A stretch of DNA of 64,000 bases from Acinetobacter sp. S54 (GTDB lineage: Bacteria; Pseudomonadota; Gammaproteobacteria; Pseudomonadales; Moraxellaceae): assembly GCF_016624945.1 (NCBI RefSeq), contig NZ_JACVUI010000003.1, positions 186,001 to 250,000 on the forward strand. The letters are read 5' to 3'. The notes under the pieces are model-generated. The model did no database searches. It saw only the letters and a program-made list of their open reading frames with translations, and had not been told where the DNA came from. This document shows, in pieces, positions 28,968-38,585 of this stretch. The translations under genes and the position numbers were made by a program. Numbering within the stretch: the first letter of the stretch is position 1; every line of letters starts with the position of its first letter.

Positions 28968-31133
28968 ATGACGGCACGTATTCAAAAAGGCAAGTTAGCG
29001 ATTGCTAAAGAACTTTACGACTTTATCGAAAATGAAGCTTTACCCGTTTCAGGTTTAGATAGTGAAACTTACTGGAAAAACTTTGAGCAAGTCGTTGTTG
29101 ATCTTAGTCCTAAAAACACGACGCTTTTAGCAAAGCGTGATGAGTTACAGGCTAAAATTGACGAGTGGCACCGTAATAATAAATTTGAATTAGAAGCTTA
29201 CAAAGCTTTCCTTAAAGAAATTGGCTACTTATTACCAGAAGTAGAGGATTTCCAGATCACCACGGAAAATGTAGACGAAGAAATTGCATTACTTGCAGGC
29301 GCTCAATTGGTTGTGCCAGTGCGTAATGCACGTTATAGCCTAAATGCTGCCAATGCGCGTTGGGGTTCTTTGTATGATGCGCTTTATGGATTCGATGTGA
29401 TTCCAGAAACGGATGGTGCAGAAAAAGGCAAGGGCTATAATCCTGTCCGCGGCGAAAAAGTAATTGCATTTGCTAAAAATTTCCTTGATCAAACATTCCC
29501 TCTAGTACAAGGCTCACATGCTGATGCAACCAAATATACGGTTGAAAATAAAGTGCTAGTTGTGACGCTAAAAGATGGCTCTCAAACTAAATTAAAACAA
29601 GAGTCGGCATTTGTGGGGTATAACGGTGAAGAAGCGCATCCTTCTGAAATCGTTTTATTGAATAATGGCTTACACGTTATTATTGAAATTGATGCAAATA
29701 GTCCGATTGGTAAAACAGATGCTGCTGGTGTCAAAGATTTAGTTCTTGAAGCTGCAGTGACGACGATTCAGGATTTGGAAGACTCTGTTGCGGCTGTAGA
29801 TGCTGAAGAAAAAGTTGAAGGTTACCGCAACTGGTTAGGTCTCATGAAGGGGGATCTAACTGAATCTATTGAGAAAAATGGCAAAACGGTTACTCGTAAA
29901 CTCAGCGAAGACCGAACTGTGAAAAACCTGATCGGCGGTACCACTACCTTACATGGTCGTTCACTGATGCTTCTTCGTAACGTGGGTCATTTGATGACAA
30001 ATCCTGCGATTTTAGTGGATGGTAAAGAAATTTATGAAGGCATCATGGATGCTTTAGTAACACCTTTACTCTCGATTCCAGATATTCGTGGTGAAAATAC
30101 ATTAAAGAACTCACGTAAAGGCTCCATGTATATCGTGAAGCCAAAAATGCATGGTCCAGAAGAAGTTGCCTTTACGGTTGAACTTTTTGAACGTGTAGAG
30201 CAAGCACTTGGCTTACCCGCTAAATCGCTTAAAGTCGGTATCATGGATGAAGAGCGTCGTACTTCTGTTAACCTGAAAAATTGTATTGCTCAGGCGAAAG
30301 ATCGTACTATCTTTATTAATACTGGCTTTATGGATCGTACAGGTGATGAAATTCATACCTTTATGGAAGCTGGCGCATTCGTTCGTAAAGGCGAAATTAA
30401 AGGCCAAAAATGGTTCCCTGCATACGAAAACCGTAATGTAATGATTGGTTTACAAACAGGTCTACGTGGTAAAGCACAAATCGGTAAAGGCATGTGGCCA
30501 AAACCAGATATGTTGCTTGATATGTACAAAACCAAAATTGAACATCCAGAAGCAGGCGCAAGCTGTGCATGGGTTCCATCTCCATCAGGTGCGGTTATTC
30601 ACGCGATTCATTATCATCAATGCAATGTGTCTGAACGTCAAAAAGAGTTATTAAATGCTCAAGCTTTACCACTTGATGATTTGCTGACTCCGCCTTTGGC
30701 TGAAAATACAGATTGGACCGCAGACGAAATTACCAAAGAGCTTGAAAACAATTGCCAAGGTATTTTAGGTTACGTGGTTCGTTGGGTAGACTTAGGTGTG
30801 GGCTGTTCTAAAGTTCCAGATATTAATGACGTTGGATTGATGGAAGACCGTGCTACACTGCGTATTTCATCGCAACATGTTGCGAACTGGTTACGTCACG
30901 GTATTGTGACTAAAGAACAAGTGGAGGAAGTTTTGGAGCGTATGGCCAAAGTGGTTGATGGTCAAAATGCACATGATCCAGAATACACGCCAATGGCACC
31001 AAAGTTTGTTAATGACATTGCATTTAAAGCTGCTTCTGATCTCATCTTTAAAGGTGCGGAACAACCTTCTGGTTATACTGAGCCTTTGCTACACGCAGCT
31101 CGTTTAAAACTAAAAGGCTATACAGGTGATTAA
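28968..31133 (+). CDS. glcB: Malate synthase G
   Basis: Condenses glyoxylate with acetyl-CoA to malate. At 721 residues it has the length of isoform G (A is about 530). Family blocks include VEDLEDS-type [17 protein letters not shown] (about 264-280), the active-site stretch GLMKGDL, and [17 protein letters not shown] sequence (about 334-346). A good AGGAAAG site precedes the ATG. Monocistronic, closed by a hairpin terminator. Confidence 0.96.
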   Translation: MTARIQKGKLAIAKELYDFIENEALPVSGLDSETYWKNFEQVVVDLSPKNTTLLAKRDELQAKIDEWHRNNKFELEAYKAFLKEIGYLLPEVEDFQITTENVDEEIALLAGAQLVVPVRNARYSLNAANARWGSLYDALYGFDVIPETDGAEKGKGYNPVRGEKVIAFAKNFLDQTFPLVQGSHADATKYTVENKVLVVTLKDGSQTKLKQESAFVGYNGEEAHPSEIVLLNNGLHVIIEIDANSPIGKTDAAGVKDLVLEAAVTTIQDLEDSVAAVDAEEKVEGYRNWLGLMKGDLTESIEKNGKTVTRKLSEDRTVKNLIGGTTTLHGRSLMLLRNVGHLMTNPAILVDGKEIYEGIMDALVTPLLSIPDIRGENTLKNSRKGSMYIVKPKMHGPEEVAFTVELFERVEQALGLPAKSLKVGIMDEERRTSVNLKNCIAQAKDRTIFINTGFMDRTGDEIHTFMEAGAFVRKGEIKGQKWFPAYENRNVMIGLQTGLRGKAQIGKGMWPKPDMLLDMYKTKIEHPEAGASCAWVPSPSGAVIHAIHYHQCNVSERQKELLNAQALPLDDLLTPPLAENTDWTADEITKELENNCQGILGYVVRWVDLGVGCSKVPDINDVGLMEDRATLRISSQHVANWLRHGIVTKEQVEEVLERMAKVVDGQNAHDPEYTPMAPKFVNDIAFKAASDLIFKGAEQPSGYTEPLLHAARLKLKGYTGD

Positions 31134-31150
31134 TCTGATCGCTTGAAACA

Positions 31151-31182
31151 AAAAACCGTTCAATATTGAACGGTTTTTTTAT
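31151..31182 (+). terminator. Rho-independent terminator after glcB
   Basis: AAAAACCGTTCAAT and ATTGAACGGTTTTT form a perfect inverted repeat followed by further T. It is symmetrical and could also serve the convergent gene on the minus strand. Confidence 0.88.
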
Positions 31183-31201
31183 AATTTATTTTGGTTGGAG
31201 A

Positions 31202-31609
31202 TTAATGACCACCCAAAAGAATTTGACTAATAACTCCTGTTGCAATAGCTACAAGCACATAATCTCCATTGATTCTTAACCAACGATGGCCAGATGGCGG
31301 TGCAGGAAGTTCTCGTGAGCGCCAATCATTTACATAATAAGGTTTACCACGGTATTGTTGTGGAACGCGATCACCTTTGTTCCAATTCTGATGAGGACGT
31401 GGCATGTCTGAGCGATAAGCTTGACGATCTTGTTGGTAACGAGGAGGCTGATTTTGATGTGAGTTTTGATTTGGCTTTTGGGTGTTTGGGCGTTGTTCCT
31501 GATGAGGAGCATTTGGACGGTGATCATTATCATTTGGGGGCGCTGCAAAAGTGGTTCCCACGATTGAGAAAGTGACTAAACCCACAAGAGCAGTTTTTGT
31601 TAATTTCAT
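31202..31609 (-). CDS. RcnB-family periplasmic protein
   Basis: 135 residues: signal peptide (about 1-23, ending TFAA), a Pro/Gln/Asn/His-rich low-complexity stretch (24-75), and a C-terminal RcnB-like domain with GKPYYVNDWRSRELPAPPSGHRWL (split motif about 90-113), NGDYVLV and a hydrophobic end. In E. coli RcnB influences nickel/cobalt homeostasis, but most family members are uncharacterised. The ATG at 31609 with GAAGGA upstream is preferred to one five codons earlier. Confidence 0.78.
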   Translation of the reverse strand: MKLTKTALVGLVTFSIVGTTFAAPPNDNDHRPNAPHQEQRPNTQKPNQNSHQNQPPRYQQDRQAYRSDMPRPHQNWNKGDRVPQQYRGKPYYVNDWRSRELPAPPSGHRWLRINGDYVLVAIATGVISQILLGGH

Positions 31610-31819
31610 TATTTTTTCCTTCAACTAAATATACACCTTCACTATAAATACAAAATAAGCATAAAAAGTGGAGTAAATGTTGCACATCACTATATTTTAA
31701 GATCTTTTATATAGAACTAGTTTGATTAAGTTTGGAACGGGTAAATCTGTATGTTAAATCTACGAAGCAATGTTATGCTATAAGCATGATGAAAAATGGT
31801 GGATCTTTCTAACTCAGAT

Positions 31820-32479
31820 ATGTGTGCTAATTTTAAACCTTTGACTATTCACCAACTGCATGCTTTGGGATTGCCTCCGATCTCATTTGAATACGTTGAA
31901 GAAGCCTATCCAAGTTATCCTATTCCTTTGCTTTTTAAATCAGAAAAGGGGCTGGAGTGGCGACAGGTTTTGTTCGGTTTGGTCCCTAAATGGGCCACTG
32001 ACTTATCTGTAGCTAAAAAGACTTACAACGCGCGAAGTGAAACACTGTTACAGCGTTCAAGTTTTTTTGAAGCTGCTAGTAAATGTAATTTTGGAGTTAT
32101 CCCTGTAACTGAGTTTTATGAAGCTAAATATGTTGATGGAAAGCCACAGCGCTGGTGTGTACGTCGTAAAGATGGACAGGCTTTTTTCATTGCCGCTATT
32201 TATGAAATCTGCCGAATAGATGGCGACATTGTTCGTTCAGCGTCTATGCTAACTATGGACGCGATTGACCATCCGATGATGAAAGAATTTCATGAACCAG
32301 GTGATGTAAAACGCTCGGTAATCGTCATTCCTCATGAACGTCTGCATGAATGGCTGGATCTAACAACACCCGACATACACAGCTTTGTGGAGGGTTTTCC
32401 AACTGACGAATTTGAATGTGAGCATGTACCGCGCCAGCTCACTCCAAAAGTATCACCTCAGTTAAACTTTTTTGACTAA
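31820..32479 (+). CDS. SOS-response-associated peptidase (SRAP/YedK/HMCES family)
   Basis: Covalently caps abasic sites in single-stranded DNA. The start is fixed by function: the catalytic Cys must be residue 2 after Met removal, and only the ATG at 31820 gives Met-Cys-Ala-Asn. Other expected active-site residues are N70 (NARSE), E101 (TEFYE) and H158 (HEPGD). 219 residues. It ends overlapping the convergent marR stop by four bases. No LexA box was confirmed. Confidence 0.88.
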   Translation: MCANFKPLTIHQLHALGLPPISFEYVEEAYPSYPIPLLFKSEKGLEWRQVLFGLVPKWATDLSVAKKTYNARSETLLQRSSFFEAASKCNFGVIPVTEFYEAKYVDGKPQRWCVRRKDGQAFFIAAIYEICRIDGDIVRSASMLTMDAIDHPMMKEFHEPGDVKRSVIVIPHERLHEWLDLTTPDIHSFVEGFPTDEFECEHVPRQLTPKVSPQLNFFD

Positions 32480-32940
32480 TGTGATAGATTTTTATAGAGA
32501 ACTTTTAGGCTTTCAATGGTTTTTTCAAGCTGCAGTGGAGTCAAGCCATCAAAAGATTGTTCTAACACCACACTCGTAATATCATTAATTTTGAAAATCA
32601 TTTCTTTCCCTTTTTCTGTCAGTTCTACTCGAGTAATACGAGCATCTTCAGGACAGGAAAACGTGTTGACGAGACCTTCATCTTTTAATCGGTAAACGAT
32701 TTTGGTGGTCGTCGACATTTTTGAGATGATCATTTCTGACAAATCAGAAACACTGGCTTTAGGTTTTGAATCCAACGCTAACAGAATTCTACGGCGAGAA
32801 TTATCCAAACCATATTTTTTCAGGACATTGTCAATATTGAGGACATAACGAGCATGAACTTGTGAGATCCAGTAATATGGAAACTCATTAAAATCGAAAG
32901 ACTCTGCGGTAGGTAAAAACCGTGTATATTTTTTACTCAT
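32476..32940 (-). CDS. MarR-family transcriptional regulator
   Basis: 154-residue winged-helix regulator. The recognition region runs from about residue 58 to 100 (SVSDLSEMIISKMSTTTKIVYRLKDEGLV), followed by the wing with DARITRVELTEKG. The target is not evident: the neighbouring divergent gene is the TerC-like gene about 500 bp away. Ligand unknown. Confidence 0.85.
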   Translation of the reverse strand: MSKKYTRFLPTAESFDFNEFPYYWISQVHARYVLNIDNVLKKYGLDNSRRRILLALDSKPKASVSDLSEMIISKMSTTTKIVYRLKDEGLVNTFSCPEDARITRVELTEKGKEMIFKINDITSVVLEQSFDGLTPLQLEKTIESLKVLYKNLSH

Positions 32941-33436
32941 TTCAGAATTCCCAAGTTGGTTGATACGTAATTATTGTTGCTATACGGTATTGTTCTAAAG
33001 TAATTGTGTTATCGATTTAATCATAGTATTTTGTGACGGAGTTGGCAAGAAATTTATATTTTTAAATTTTTTGCCAATACAATGTGAACTGCACAGGGTT
33101 TATATAATAATTTATATGAGTCTTTATCTTTCTGTAAAGTAATCATATTTTAATAAAATTTATCAAGTTCACCTTTTGATTTAATTGTGTGTTGTATTTG
33201 GTTAAATTATTAGATAAAAGAATTGTCTGCTTTACTTTTTTTCATATAAAAGTATATAGAATTATCAAAACTTAATAAAAACTTAAAAAATTGGCTAAAT
33301 ATACAAAAAAATAATTACAAGTGGAAAAAGTTATGCATAATAAATTATGTTCATTGAAAAGGTATCCCTGAATGGATCCATCGCCGTATAGGTCTTGTTT
33401 ACTGATTGTTTCCCAAGTATTTGAGGGGATCTAAAT
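32941..33436. other. Long A/T-rich intergenic region between marR and the TerC-like gene
   Basis: About 500 bp with no credible gene. The last 80 bp before 33437 are more GC-rich and contain a small hairpin, GG(T)ATCC with GGATCC (about 33360-33378), and GAGGGGATC just before the start codon. This may be a structured leader, since TerC-family genes elsewhere often have the manganese yybP-ykoY riboswitch; I do not see that motif's consensus here. Confidence 0.4.
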
Positions 33437-34969
33437 ATGGAATTTTTATTAGATCCAAGTATTTGGGTGGGGTTACTTACCCTTATTGTATTAGAAATTG
33501 TTCTAGGGATTGATAATCTTGTTTTTATTGCCATTTTGGCAGATAAACTTCCTCCTGAGCAACGCGATAAAGCGCGTGTTATTGGTTTATCCCTTGCGCT
33601 TATTATGCGCTTGGCACTTCTTTCTGTTATTTCATGGTTAGTTACACTGACTAAACCTTTAGTTGAAGTTGCAGGAATGACATTCTCGGGACGAGATCTA
33701 ATTCTTTTATTTGGAGGATTATTTCTAGTCTATAAAGCCGTGACCGAACTACATGAAAAGATGGAAGGTAAGCCGGAAATTAAAACTGCTTCCTCAGTGG
33801 CTTATGCTAGTTTCTGGGCTGTTGTTGCACAAATTATCGTACTTGATGCTGTCTTCTCATTAGACTCTGTAATTACCGCCATCGGTATGGTGGATAATAT
33901 CTATGTCATGATGACCGCAGTGACCATTGCCGTCATTGTCATGTTAATTGCGTCTAAACCATTGACTGCGTTTGTTAATAGACATCCAACCGTTGTGATT
34001 TTGTGTTTGAGTTTCCTGCTCTTAATTGGGGTTAGTCTGATTGCCGAGGGAATGGGTTTTCATATTCCAAAAGGTTATATCTATTCGGGTATCGGTATTG
34101 CGATCCTTATTGAAGCCTTTAACCAGTTTTCACAGCGTAATGTGGAAAAGAATCAGTCAAAGATTCCATTACGTCATCGTACAGCCAATGCTATTTTTAA
34201 GATGATGGGTGAAAAAGACAGAATTGCCGCTGTTGATGAAAGCTCAGAATCTCACGCTTTATTTGTCAATGACGAGCGATACATGATTGGTGGGGTGCTC
34301 ACACTTGCTGAACGTAATGTGACTTCGATTATGACGCCACGTTCACAGATTTCATGGGTCAACCTTGATGATGATCCTGAACAAATTCGCCAGCAAATAT
34401 TATCCGTACCACACAGTTTATTCCCTGTATGTCGCGGTAGTCTGGATAAAGTCATTACCGTTGCTCGTGCTAAAGATTTAATCGATGCGCTCGATCATCC
34501 CGATAATGTAAAAGTATTGCTTAAACGTCAACGACCCATTTTTATTTTTGAACGAATGAAGGTCATTGATGCGATTAATACTTTACGTTCGTCTAAAGGT
34601 TCACTGGTTTTGGTCAGTGATGAATTTGGCACAGTACAAGGTCTTATCTCGCCCCTAGATGTATTTGAAGCAATTGCTGGGGAATTTCCAGATGCTGACG
34701 AACAACCAGAATTGGTGAAAATTGATGAGCGGACATGGCAGGCAACTGGGCTTTTAGATTTGTATCAGCTTGAGCTTGAGCTTGGCATGATTGAATTAAT
34801 GCCTGAAGACGGTGAATATATCAGTGTTTCTGGCCTGATCATGGATAAGTCTCATGAGATCGTACAGGTTGGAACAACCATCGAACATGAAGGCATTCGT
34901 TTTGAAGTGCTAGAGATGGATGAAAACAGAATCAGGACGGTAAAGATTACTTACCCAATTGATGATTAA
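33437..34969 (+). CDS. TerC-family membrane protein with CBS and CorC/HlyC domains
   Basis: 510 residues. The N-terminal TerC domain (about 1-235) has seven hydrophobic helices, including the acidic signature LGIDNLVF (residues 23-30) and [14 protein letters not shown]. Two CBS motifs follow (about 300-420; [13 protein letters not shown] and [22 protein letters not shown]), then a transporter-associated CorC/HlyC domain to the end. This matches the E. coli YegH/YoaE type. TerC proteins are linked to manganese or other metal export; ligand here unproven. GAGGGG upstream of the ATG. Confidence 0.86.
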   Translation: MEFLLDPSIWVGLLTLIVLEIVLGIDNLVFIAILADKLPPEQRDKARVIGLSLALIMRLALLSVISWLVTLTKPLVEVAGMTFSGRDLILLFGGLFLVYKAVTELHEKMEGKPEIKTASSVAYASFWAVVAQIIVLDAVFSLDSVITAIGMVDNIYVMMTAVTIAVIVMLIASKPLTAFVNRHPTVVILCLSFLLLIGVSLIAEGMGFHIPKGYIYSGIGIAILIEAFNQFSQRNVEKNQSKIPLRHRTANAIFKMMGEKDRIAAVDESSESHALFVNDERYMIGGVLTLAERNVTSIMTPRSQISWVNLDDDPEQIRQQILSVPHSLFPVCRGSLDKVITVARAKDLIDALDHPDNVKVLLKRQRPIFIFERMKVIDAINTLRSSKGSLVLVSDEFGTVQGLISPLDVFEAIAGEFPDADEQPELVKIDERTWQATGLLDLYQLELELGMIELMPEDGEYISVSGLIMDKSHEIVQVGTTIEHEGIRFEVLEMDENRIRTVKITYPIDD

Positions 34970-35000
34970 CATTCTCGTAAAATTTTAATTTTAAATAAGC

Positions 35001-35031
35001 CTCATCTGTGGAAAATAGATGAGGTTTTTCA
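35001..35031 (+). terminator. Rho-independent terminator after the TerC-like gene
   Basis: CCTCATCT pairs with AGATGAGG across a 9-base loop, followed by TTTTT. Confidence 0.85.
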
Positions 35032-35105
35032 TATCACTACAAAATAAAATTGGATTTTTTAAAACTGGCATGTACATTGCTTTTATAACAATATGAATTA
35101 TTGCA

Positions 35106-35290
35106 GGAGAGATGTTCCTGTGAACACGCCGAAGGAGCAACGACCCCGGAAACTCTCAGGCAAAAGGACTGTAATAATCGGCATTAATCTGGAGAGAAGT
35201 ATTATAAAAATACTCACCGAAGGGGATGGTTAAAATAATTAATAGGAATTATTGAAAACCGAAGCTCTCAGGTACATAGACAGATGGGGC
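35106..35290 (+). promoter_or_regulatory. Tandem glycine riboswitch
   Basis: Two consecutive gcvT-type glycine aptamers. Aptamer 1 begins GGAGAG at 35106 and shows GCCGAAGGAGCAA, then AAACTCTCAGGCAAAAGGAC, and closes near CTGGAGAG (about 35196). Aptamer 2 follows with CACCGAAGGGG, the variable P3 arm, then AAGCTCTCAGGTA and CAGATGGGGCA (about 35290). These are the conserved cores of the family. The linker between them is short. It precedes the DadA-like gene by about 37 bp; the sense of control (on or off) cannot be read directly. Confidence 0.93.
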
Positions 35291-35296
35291 ATTTTT

Positions 35297-35320
35297 TGAA
35301 ATGAATTTTCATTTCAGGGA
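35297..35320 (+). promoter_or_regulatory. Hairpin touching the ribosome site of the DadA-like gene
   Basis: TGAAATGAA and TTCATTTCA pair perfectly around TT (35297-35316). The 3' arm runs into the ribosome site CAGGGA (35315-35320), six bases before the ATG. It could be the expression platform of the riboswitch, acting on translation. Pairing is seen; the switching role is inferred. Confidence 0.5.
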
Positions 35321-35326
35321 GCTTAT

Positions 35327-36571
35327 ATGTCTCATGTTATTGTAGTGGGTTCGGGAATCACCGGTGTCACTTCTGCTTATGAACTAGCTTTATTAGGTTA
35401 TGACGTCACGGTGATCGATCGGCATTTATTTCCAGCGATGGAAACTTCATTTGCTAACGGTGGACAGTTGTCTGCCTGTAATGCAGAGGTTTGGAACCAA
35501 AAATCGACAATCCTTAAAGGCATGAAATGGATGTCTAAAAAAGATGCCCCATTATTGCTCAATCCTTCTTTTGACGTTCATAAATATAGCTGGTTATTTG
35601 AATTTCTGACCAGTATTAAACATTATGAAAGCAATACAATTGAAACTGTACGCTTAGCTTTATTGGCCCGTAAACGTCTTTTTGAAATAGCCGAAAAAGA
35701 AGAGATCGATTTTAATCTGGAAAAACGTGGAATTTTACATATTTATCATACCGAGGCAGATTATAGCGTTGCCAAAAGTGTAAATGACATGTTGTGTAGA
35801 GGGACGTTGGTACGTCATGCGGTAACCCCCGATGAAATTAAGCACATTGAACCTACACTCTCAGGTGATTATTTTGGGGGTTATTACACGCCAGATGATG
35901 CGACTGGTGATATTCATAAATTTACGGTTGGACTGGCTGAAAGAACCAAAAAATATGGAGTTAAATACCGTTTTGGACTTGATATGCATCATGTACAACT
36001 ATTGGAAAATAAAGTGATAGTTTCCTGTCAGCCAAGTTCAGAAAATATGATTAATCCCAAAGATCAGCCGATTACTTTAGAAGCAGATGCCATTTTAATA
36101 TGTGGTGGTGTTGGCAGTTATCAACTTGCAGATATGTTGGGTGATCGTGTCAATGTCTATCCCGTGAAAGGTTACTCGATCACAGTACATTTAAAGGATC
36201 AGAAAAGCATTAAAAATGCACCTTGGGTTAGCCTACTGGATGAAAGTGCCAAAATTGTTACCTCACGTTTAGGCGAAGACCGTTTTCGTGTAGCAGGAAC
36301 GGCTGAATTTAATGGTTACAATCGTGATATCCGTGCAGACCGTATTCAGCCACTTATTAACTGGGTCAATGCAAACTTTGATATATCAACAGAACATGCT
36401 GTTCCCTGGGCTGGTCTTAGACCCATGATGCCCAATATGATGCCTGTGATTAAACAAGGAAAGCATCCACGTGTTTTTTATAATACTGGACATGGTCACC
36501 TAGGCTGGACACTTTCAACTGCGACAGCGTCTATTATCAGTCAAGAAATCTCCATGAAATTATCTGCCTAA
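35327..36571 (+). CDS. FAD-dependent D-amino-acid dehydrogenase (DadA-type) under glycine riboswitch control
   Basis: 414-residue flavoprotein of the DAO superfamily. The N-terminal FAD motif VVGSGITGVTSAYELALLG (about 5-23) and FANGGQLSACNAE (about 42-54) match DadA. Near the C-terminus WAGLRPMMPNMMPVI and NTGHGHLGWTLSTATA are the flavin-contacting DadA signatures. Such enzymes oxidise D-amino acids to 2-oxo acids and ammonia, passing electrons to the respiratory chain. The glycine riboswitch upstream suggests glycine or a related compound is a substrate or signal. No alr/dadX racemase gene is adjacent, unlike the dadAX operon. Confidence 0.86.
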   Translation: MSHVIVVGSGITGVTSAYELALLGYDVTVIDRHLFPAMETSFANGGQLSACNAEVWNQKSTILKGMKWMSKKDAPLLLNPSFDVHKYSWLFEFLTSIKHYESNTIETVRLALLARKRLFEIAEKEEIDFNLEKRGILHIYHTEADYSVAKSVNDMLCRGTLVRHAVTPDEIKHIEPTLSGDYFGGYYTPDDATGDIHKFTVGLAERTKKYGVKYRFGLDMHHVQLLENKVIVSCQPSSENMINPKDQPITLEADAILICGGVGSYQLADMLGDRVNVYPVKGYSITVHLKDQKSIKNAPWVSLLDESAKIVTSRLGEDRFRVAGTAEFNGYNRDIRADRIQPLINWVNANFDISTEHAVPWAGLRPMMPNMMPVIKQGKHPRVFYNTGHGHLGWTLSTATASIISQEISMKLSA

Positions 36572-36596
36572 TTTTACAACGGTTGTATCGATTAAG

Positions 36597-36621
36597 TGAG
36601 GGGACATTCTCCTCATTTTTT
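36597..36621 (+). terminator. Terminator between convergent DadA-like and LprI-like genes
   Basis: TGAGG pairs with CCTCA around a 9-base loop, then TTTTTT. It lies just before the stop of the minus-strand gene. Confidence 0.65.
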
Positions 36622-37273
36622 AATCATAAAGGCGATAAATACCACTAAAACGTTCACAACCTTTCTGTTCTGTCTTCACCACTAAAATACTTTTTTGAAA
36701 ATTAAAGCTATATTTACAATCATGTTCATTGTCAAAAATCTGATCTTTTTTATCAGGGGCGGTATAGGCTAAAAAGGGAATCGTTTGACTATCTGTACGA
36801 TTGTTTGGATTACGATAGGCAATACCTTCAATTTTAATTTTGTCTTTAGTTAGCTGATGAACTTGCAAATGAATTGGTTGGCTGGCAATTTTACCCTGCT
36901 CAAATTTTAAGAAATGTTGGGTCAAGCTCTGGTTTAGAGAGGTATAAAAATTAAGATCATCTTCACGTATTGAAAATTGCTGCTCAATACAATTTTGGGT
37001 TTTACATTGTTGCAAACGATTGAACCAAAGTGAATGTGTATCGTATAAAAGTTTAATCGGTGCATCTGACACTAGATAGGCAACTAAAAATTTATTATTT
37101 AATTCATGACGGGTTTCATGAAAACTTTCAGAACAAATTTTTTTGTTAATAAATGAAGACTTGCTTTTGGTACAGTTAAATTGATCTGTCGCATAGGCTG
37201 AGGAAAAGCAAAAACTGATCGTGAATGCACAAACTACGTTTTTTAAAGGAAATCTATCTGTACGAAACGTCAT
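36620..37273 (-). CDS. Periplasmic LprI-like (DUF1311-type) protein
   Basis: 217 residues. A signal peptide is likely (about 1-29, ending AYA). The N-terminal half resembles the LprI/DUF1311 family: FNCTKSKSSFINKKICSES, a helical stretch, then WFNRLQQCKTQNCIEQQF with four regularly placed cysteines. The C-terminal part ends CERFSGIYRLYD, a tail seen on related Acinetobacter proteins. LprI of Mycobacterium inhibits lysozyme; whether this one does is not known. Divergent from ispF. Confidence 0.65.
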   Translation of the reverse strand: MTFRTDRFPLKNVVCAFTISFCFSSAYATDQFNCTKSKSSFINKKICSESFHETRHELNNKFLVAYLVSDAPIKLLYDTHSLWFNRLQQCKTQNCIEQQFSIREDDLNFYTSLNQSLTQHFLKFEQGKIASQPIHLQVHQLTKDKIKIEGIAYRNPNNRTDSQTIPFLAYTAPDKKDQIFDNEHDCKYSFNFQKSILVVKTEQKGCERFSGIYRLYD

Positions 37274-37368
37274 GATCGCTTATACTTCCATTTCAGTGGC
37301 TAGACGTACTATAGCGAAACCAAAAGCCAGAATACAAGCTGTGTGATTTGTTTTATAAAGGAAAATAA

Positions 37369-37860
37369 ATGATATTACCAATTCGCATCGGTCAGGGCAT
37401 GGATGTTCATGCTTTTGAAGATGGAAATCATGTGACTTTAGCAGGCATTCAAATTCCTCATACGCATGGTTTAAAGGCTCATTCTGATGGAGATGTGGTA
37501 TTACATGCCTTATCAGATGCTTTGCTGGGCGCTTTGGCTTTGGGTGATATTGGCCAGCATTTTCCAGATACAGATCCTGAGTTTAAGGGGGCAGATAGCC
37601 GTGTGTTGCTTAAACAGGTTTATCAGCTCATTTTGGATCGTGGTTATGTTTTAAATAATGCCGATATTACTGTGGCTTGTGAACGGCCTAAACTTGCAAA
37701 ATACAATTTGGAAATGCGTCAGAGCATCGCCGATGTCTTAGAACTGGATATTACCCAGATTAGTATTAAAGCGACAACGACAGAAAAATTAGGTTTCACA
37801 GGCCGTCAGGAGGGAATTCTCTCAACGGCAACAGTATTGGTGACACATCAAGTGAATTGA
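37369..37860 (+). CDS. ispF: 2-C-methyl-D-erythritol 2,4-cyclodiphosphate synthase
   Basis: MEP-pathway enzyme of isoprenoid synthesis. Zinc motif GMDVHAF at residues 9-15 and the HSDGDVVLHALSDALLGA block near 38-55. TTTEKLGFTGRQEG near 132-145 lines the active site. 163 residues. Its partner ispD is not adjacent. Its end overlaps the convergent phosphatase-like gene by 13 bp. Confidence 0.95.
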   Translation: MILPIRIGQGMDVHAFEDGNHVTLAGIQIPHTHGLKAHSDGDVVLHALSDALLGALALGDIGQHFPDTDPEFKGADSRVLLKQVYQLILDRGYVLNNADITVACERPKLAKYNLEMRQSIADVLELDITQISIKATTTEKLGFTGRQEGILSTATVLVTHQVN

Positions 37861-38372
37861 TTTGGATCAATTAACGATTGTTGCAAATCTTGTGTTGCCA
37901 TGCGACCCTGAAGTTGTAAGGCAACACTGTGCATTAACCCTGTCCATGTTTCATTCGGTTCCCAGATTTGATGCAATATTTCCTGAGCTGATCCAATATC
38001 CATTCCCATGAAGTATTGCCGATAAAGTGCCATTAAGCAGCTTACACGGTAATTCTTTGCGCAATGTATCCAGACAATTTCATTGCTAACCAAATGATCG
38101 ACTAAATCAAGAACCAATAGACTCTGATCGCATGCTGGCATCTCCCATAAAATAGGTAGATGGATGTAGTTTAATCCAAGCTCAAGACAGATTCGGTCTT
38201 CATTCTCAAGATGTGGATCTGCATCATTCAAAGCAAGGTTAATCACGGTACTGCAACCATATTCTTTAATATGTTGTAATTGAGTGGCTGTAGGTTGTCC
38301 TGAACTCAATAGATGTTCATGTACAGGGGAAAAGTTCAGAATTTCTGAGAGGGATTGTTCTAAAGTGGTCAT
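37848..38372 (-). CDS. Dual-specificity/tyrosine-phosphatase-fold protein with a shortened active-site loop
   Basis: 174 residues of the bacterial DSP-like family (related to the beta-lactamase-hydrolase-like phosphatase domain). Residues near 15-45 (SSGQPTATQLQHIKEYGCSTVINL) are characteristic. The P-loop reads VWIHCAKNYRVS: only four residues lie between Cys and Arg, against five in classical HCx5R. This form is familiar from uncharacterised members, so activity is doubtful or different. Substrate unknown. Confidence 0.72.
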   Translation of the reverse strand: MTTLEQSLSEILNFSPVHEHLLSSGQPTATQLQHIKEYGCSTVINLALNDADPHLENEDRICLELGLNYIHLPILWEMPACDQSLLVLDLVDHLVSNEIVWIHCAKNYRVSCLMALYRQYFMGMDIGSAQEILHQIWEPNETWTGLMHSVALQLQGRMATQDLQQSLIDPNQFT

Positions 38373-38539
38373 AAGAATACTAATGTATCGTTAGAATATG
38401 ATAAAGCTGTCGTGCCTAATTGCAAAGAAGACAGATCTGCCTATCCATCTTAGCTTTAAATTCCCTATAAAATCTACTGGATTCTGAGAAGAAAACGTGA
38501 ATGCTCAATTTTTTCTAGCTAAAACCTTTCCTTAAAATA

Positions 38540-38568
38540 AAAAACCCTTATTAAATAAGGGTTTTTTA
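38540..38568 (-). terminator. Terminator downstream of the DAHP synthase gene
   Basis: AAAACCCTTATT pairs with AATAAGGGTTTT (allowing for the central TAAAT), flanked by A- and T-runs on both strands, so it can work in both directions. It lies just after the stop at 38586 on the minus strand. Confidence 0.82.
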
Positions 38569-38585
38569 TTTTATGAACATAGTGC

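Noticed and set aside
31294..31575. Plus-strand frame of 93 codons opposite the RcnB-like gene
   Set aside because: The minus-strand product has a signal peptide and the RcnB motif; the plus frame is its shadow.
33340..33436. yybP-ykoY manganese riboswitch before the TerC gene
   Set aside because: Expected from the family, but the conserved GGGGAGUA and related blocks are absent.
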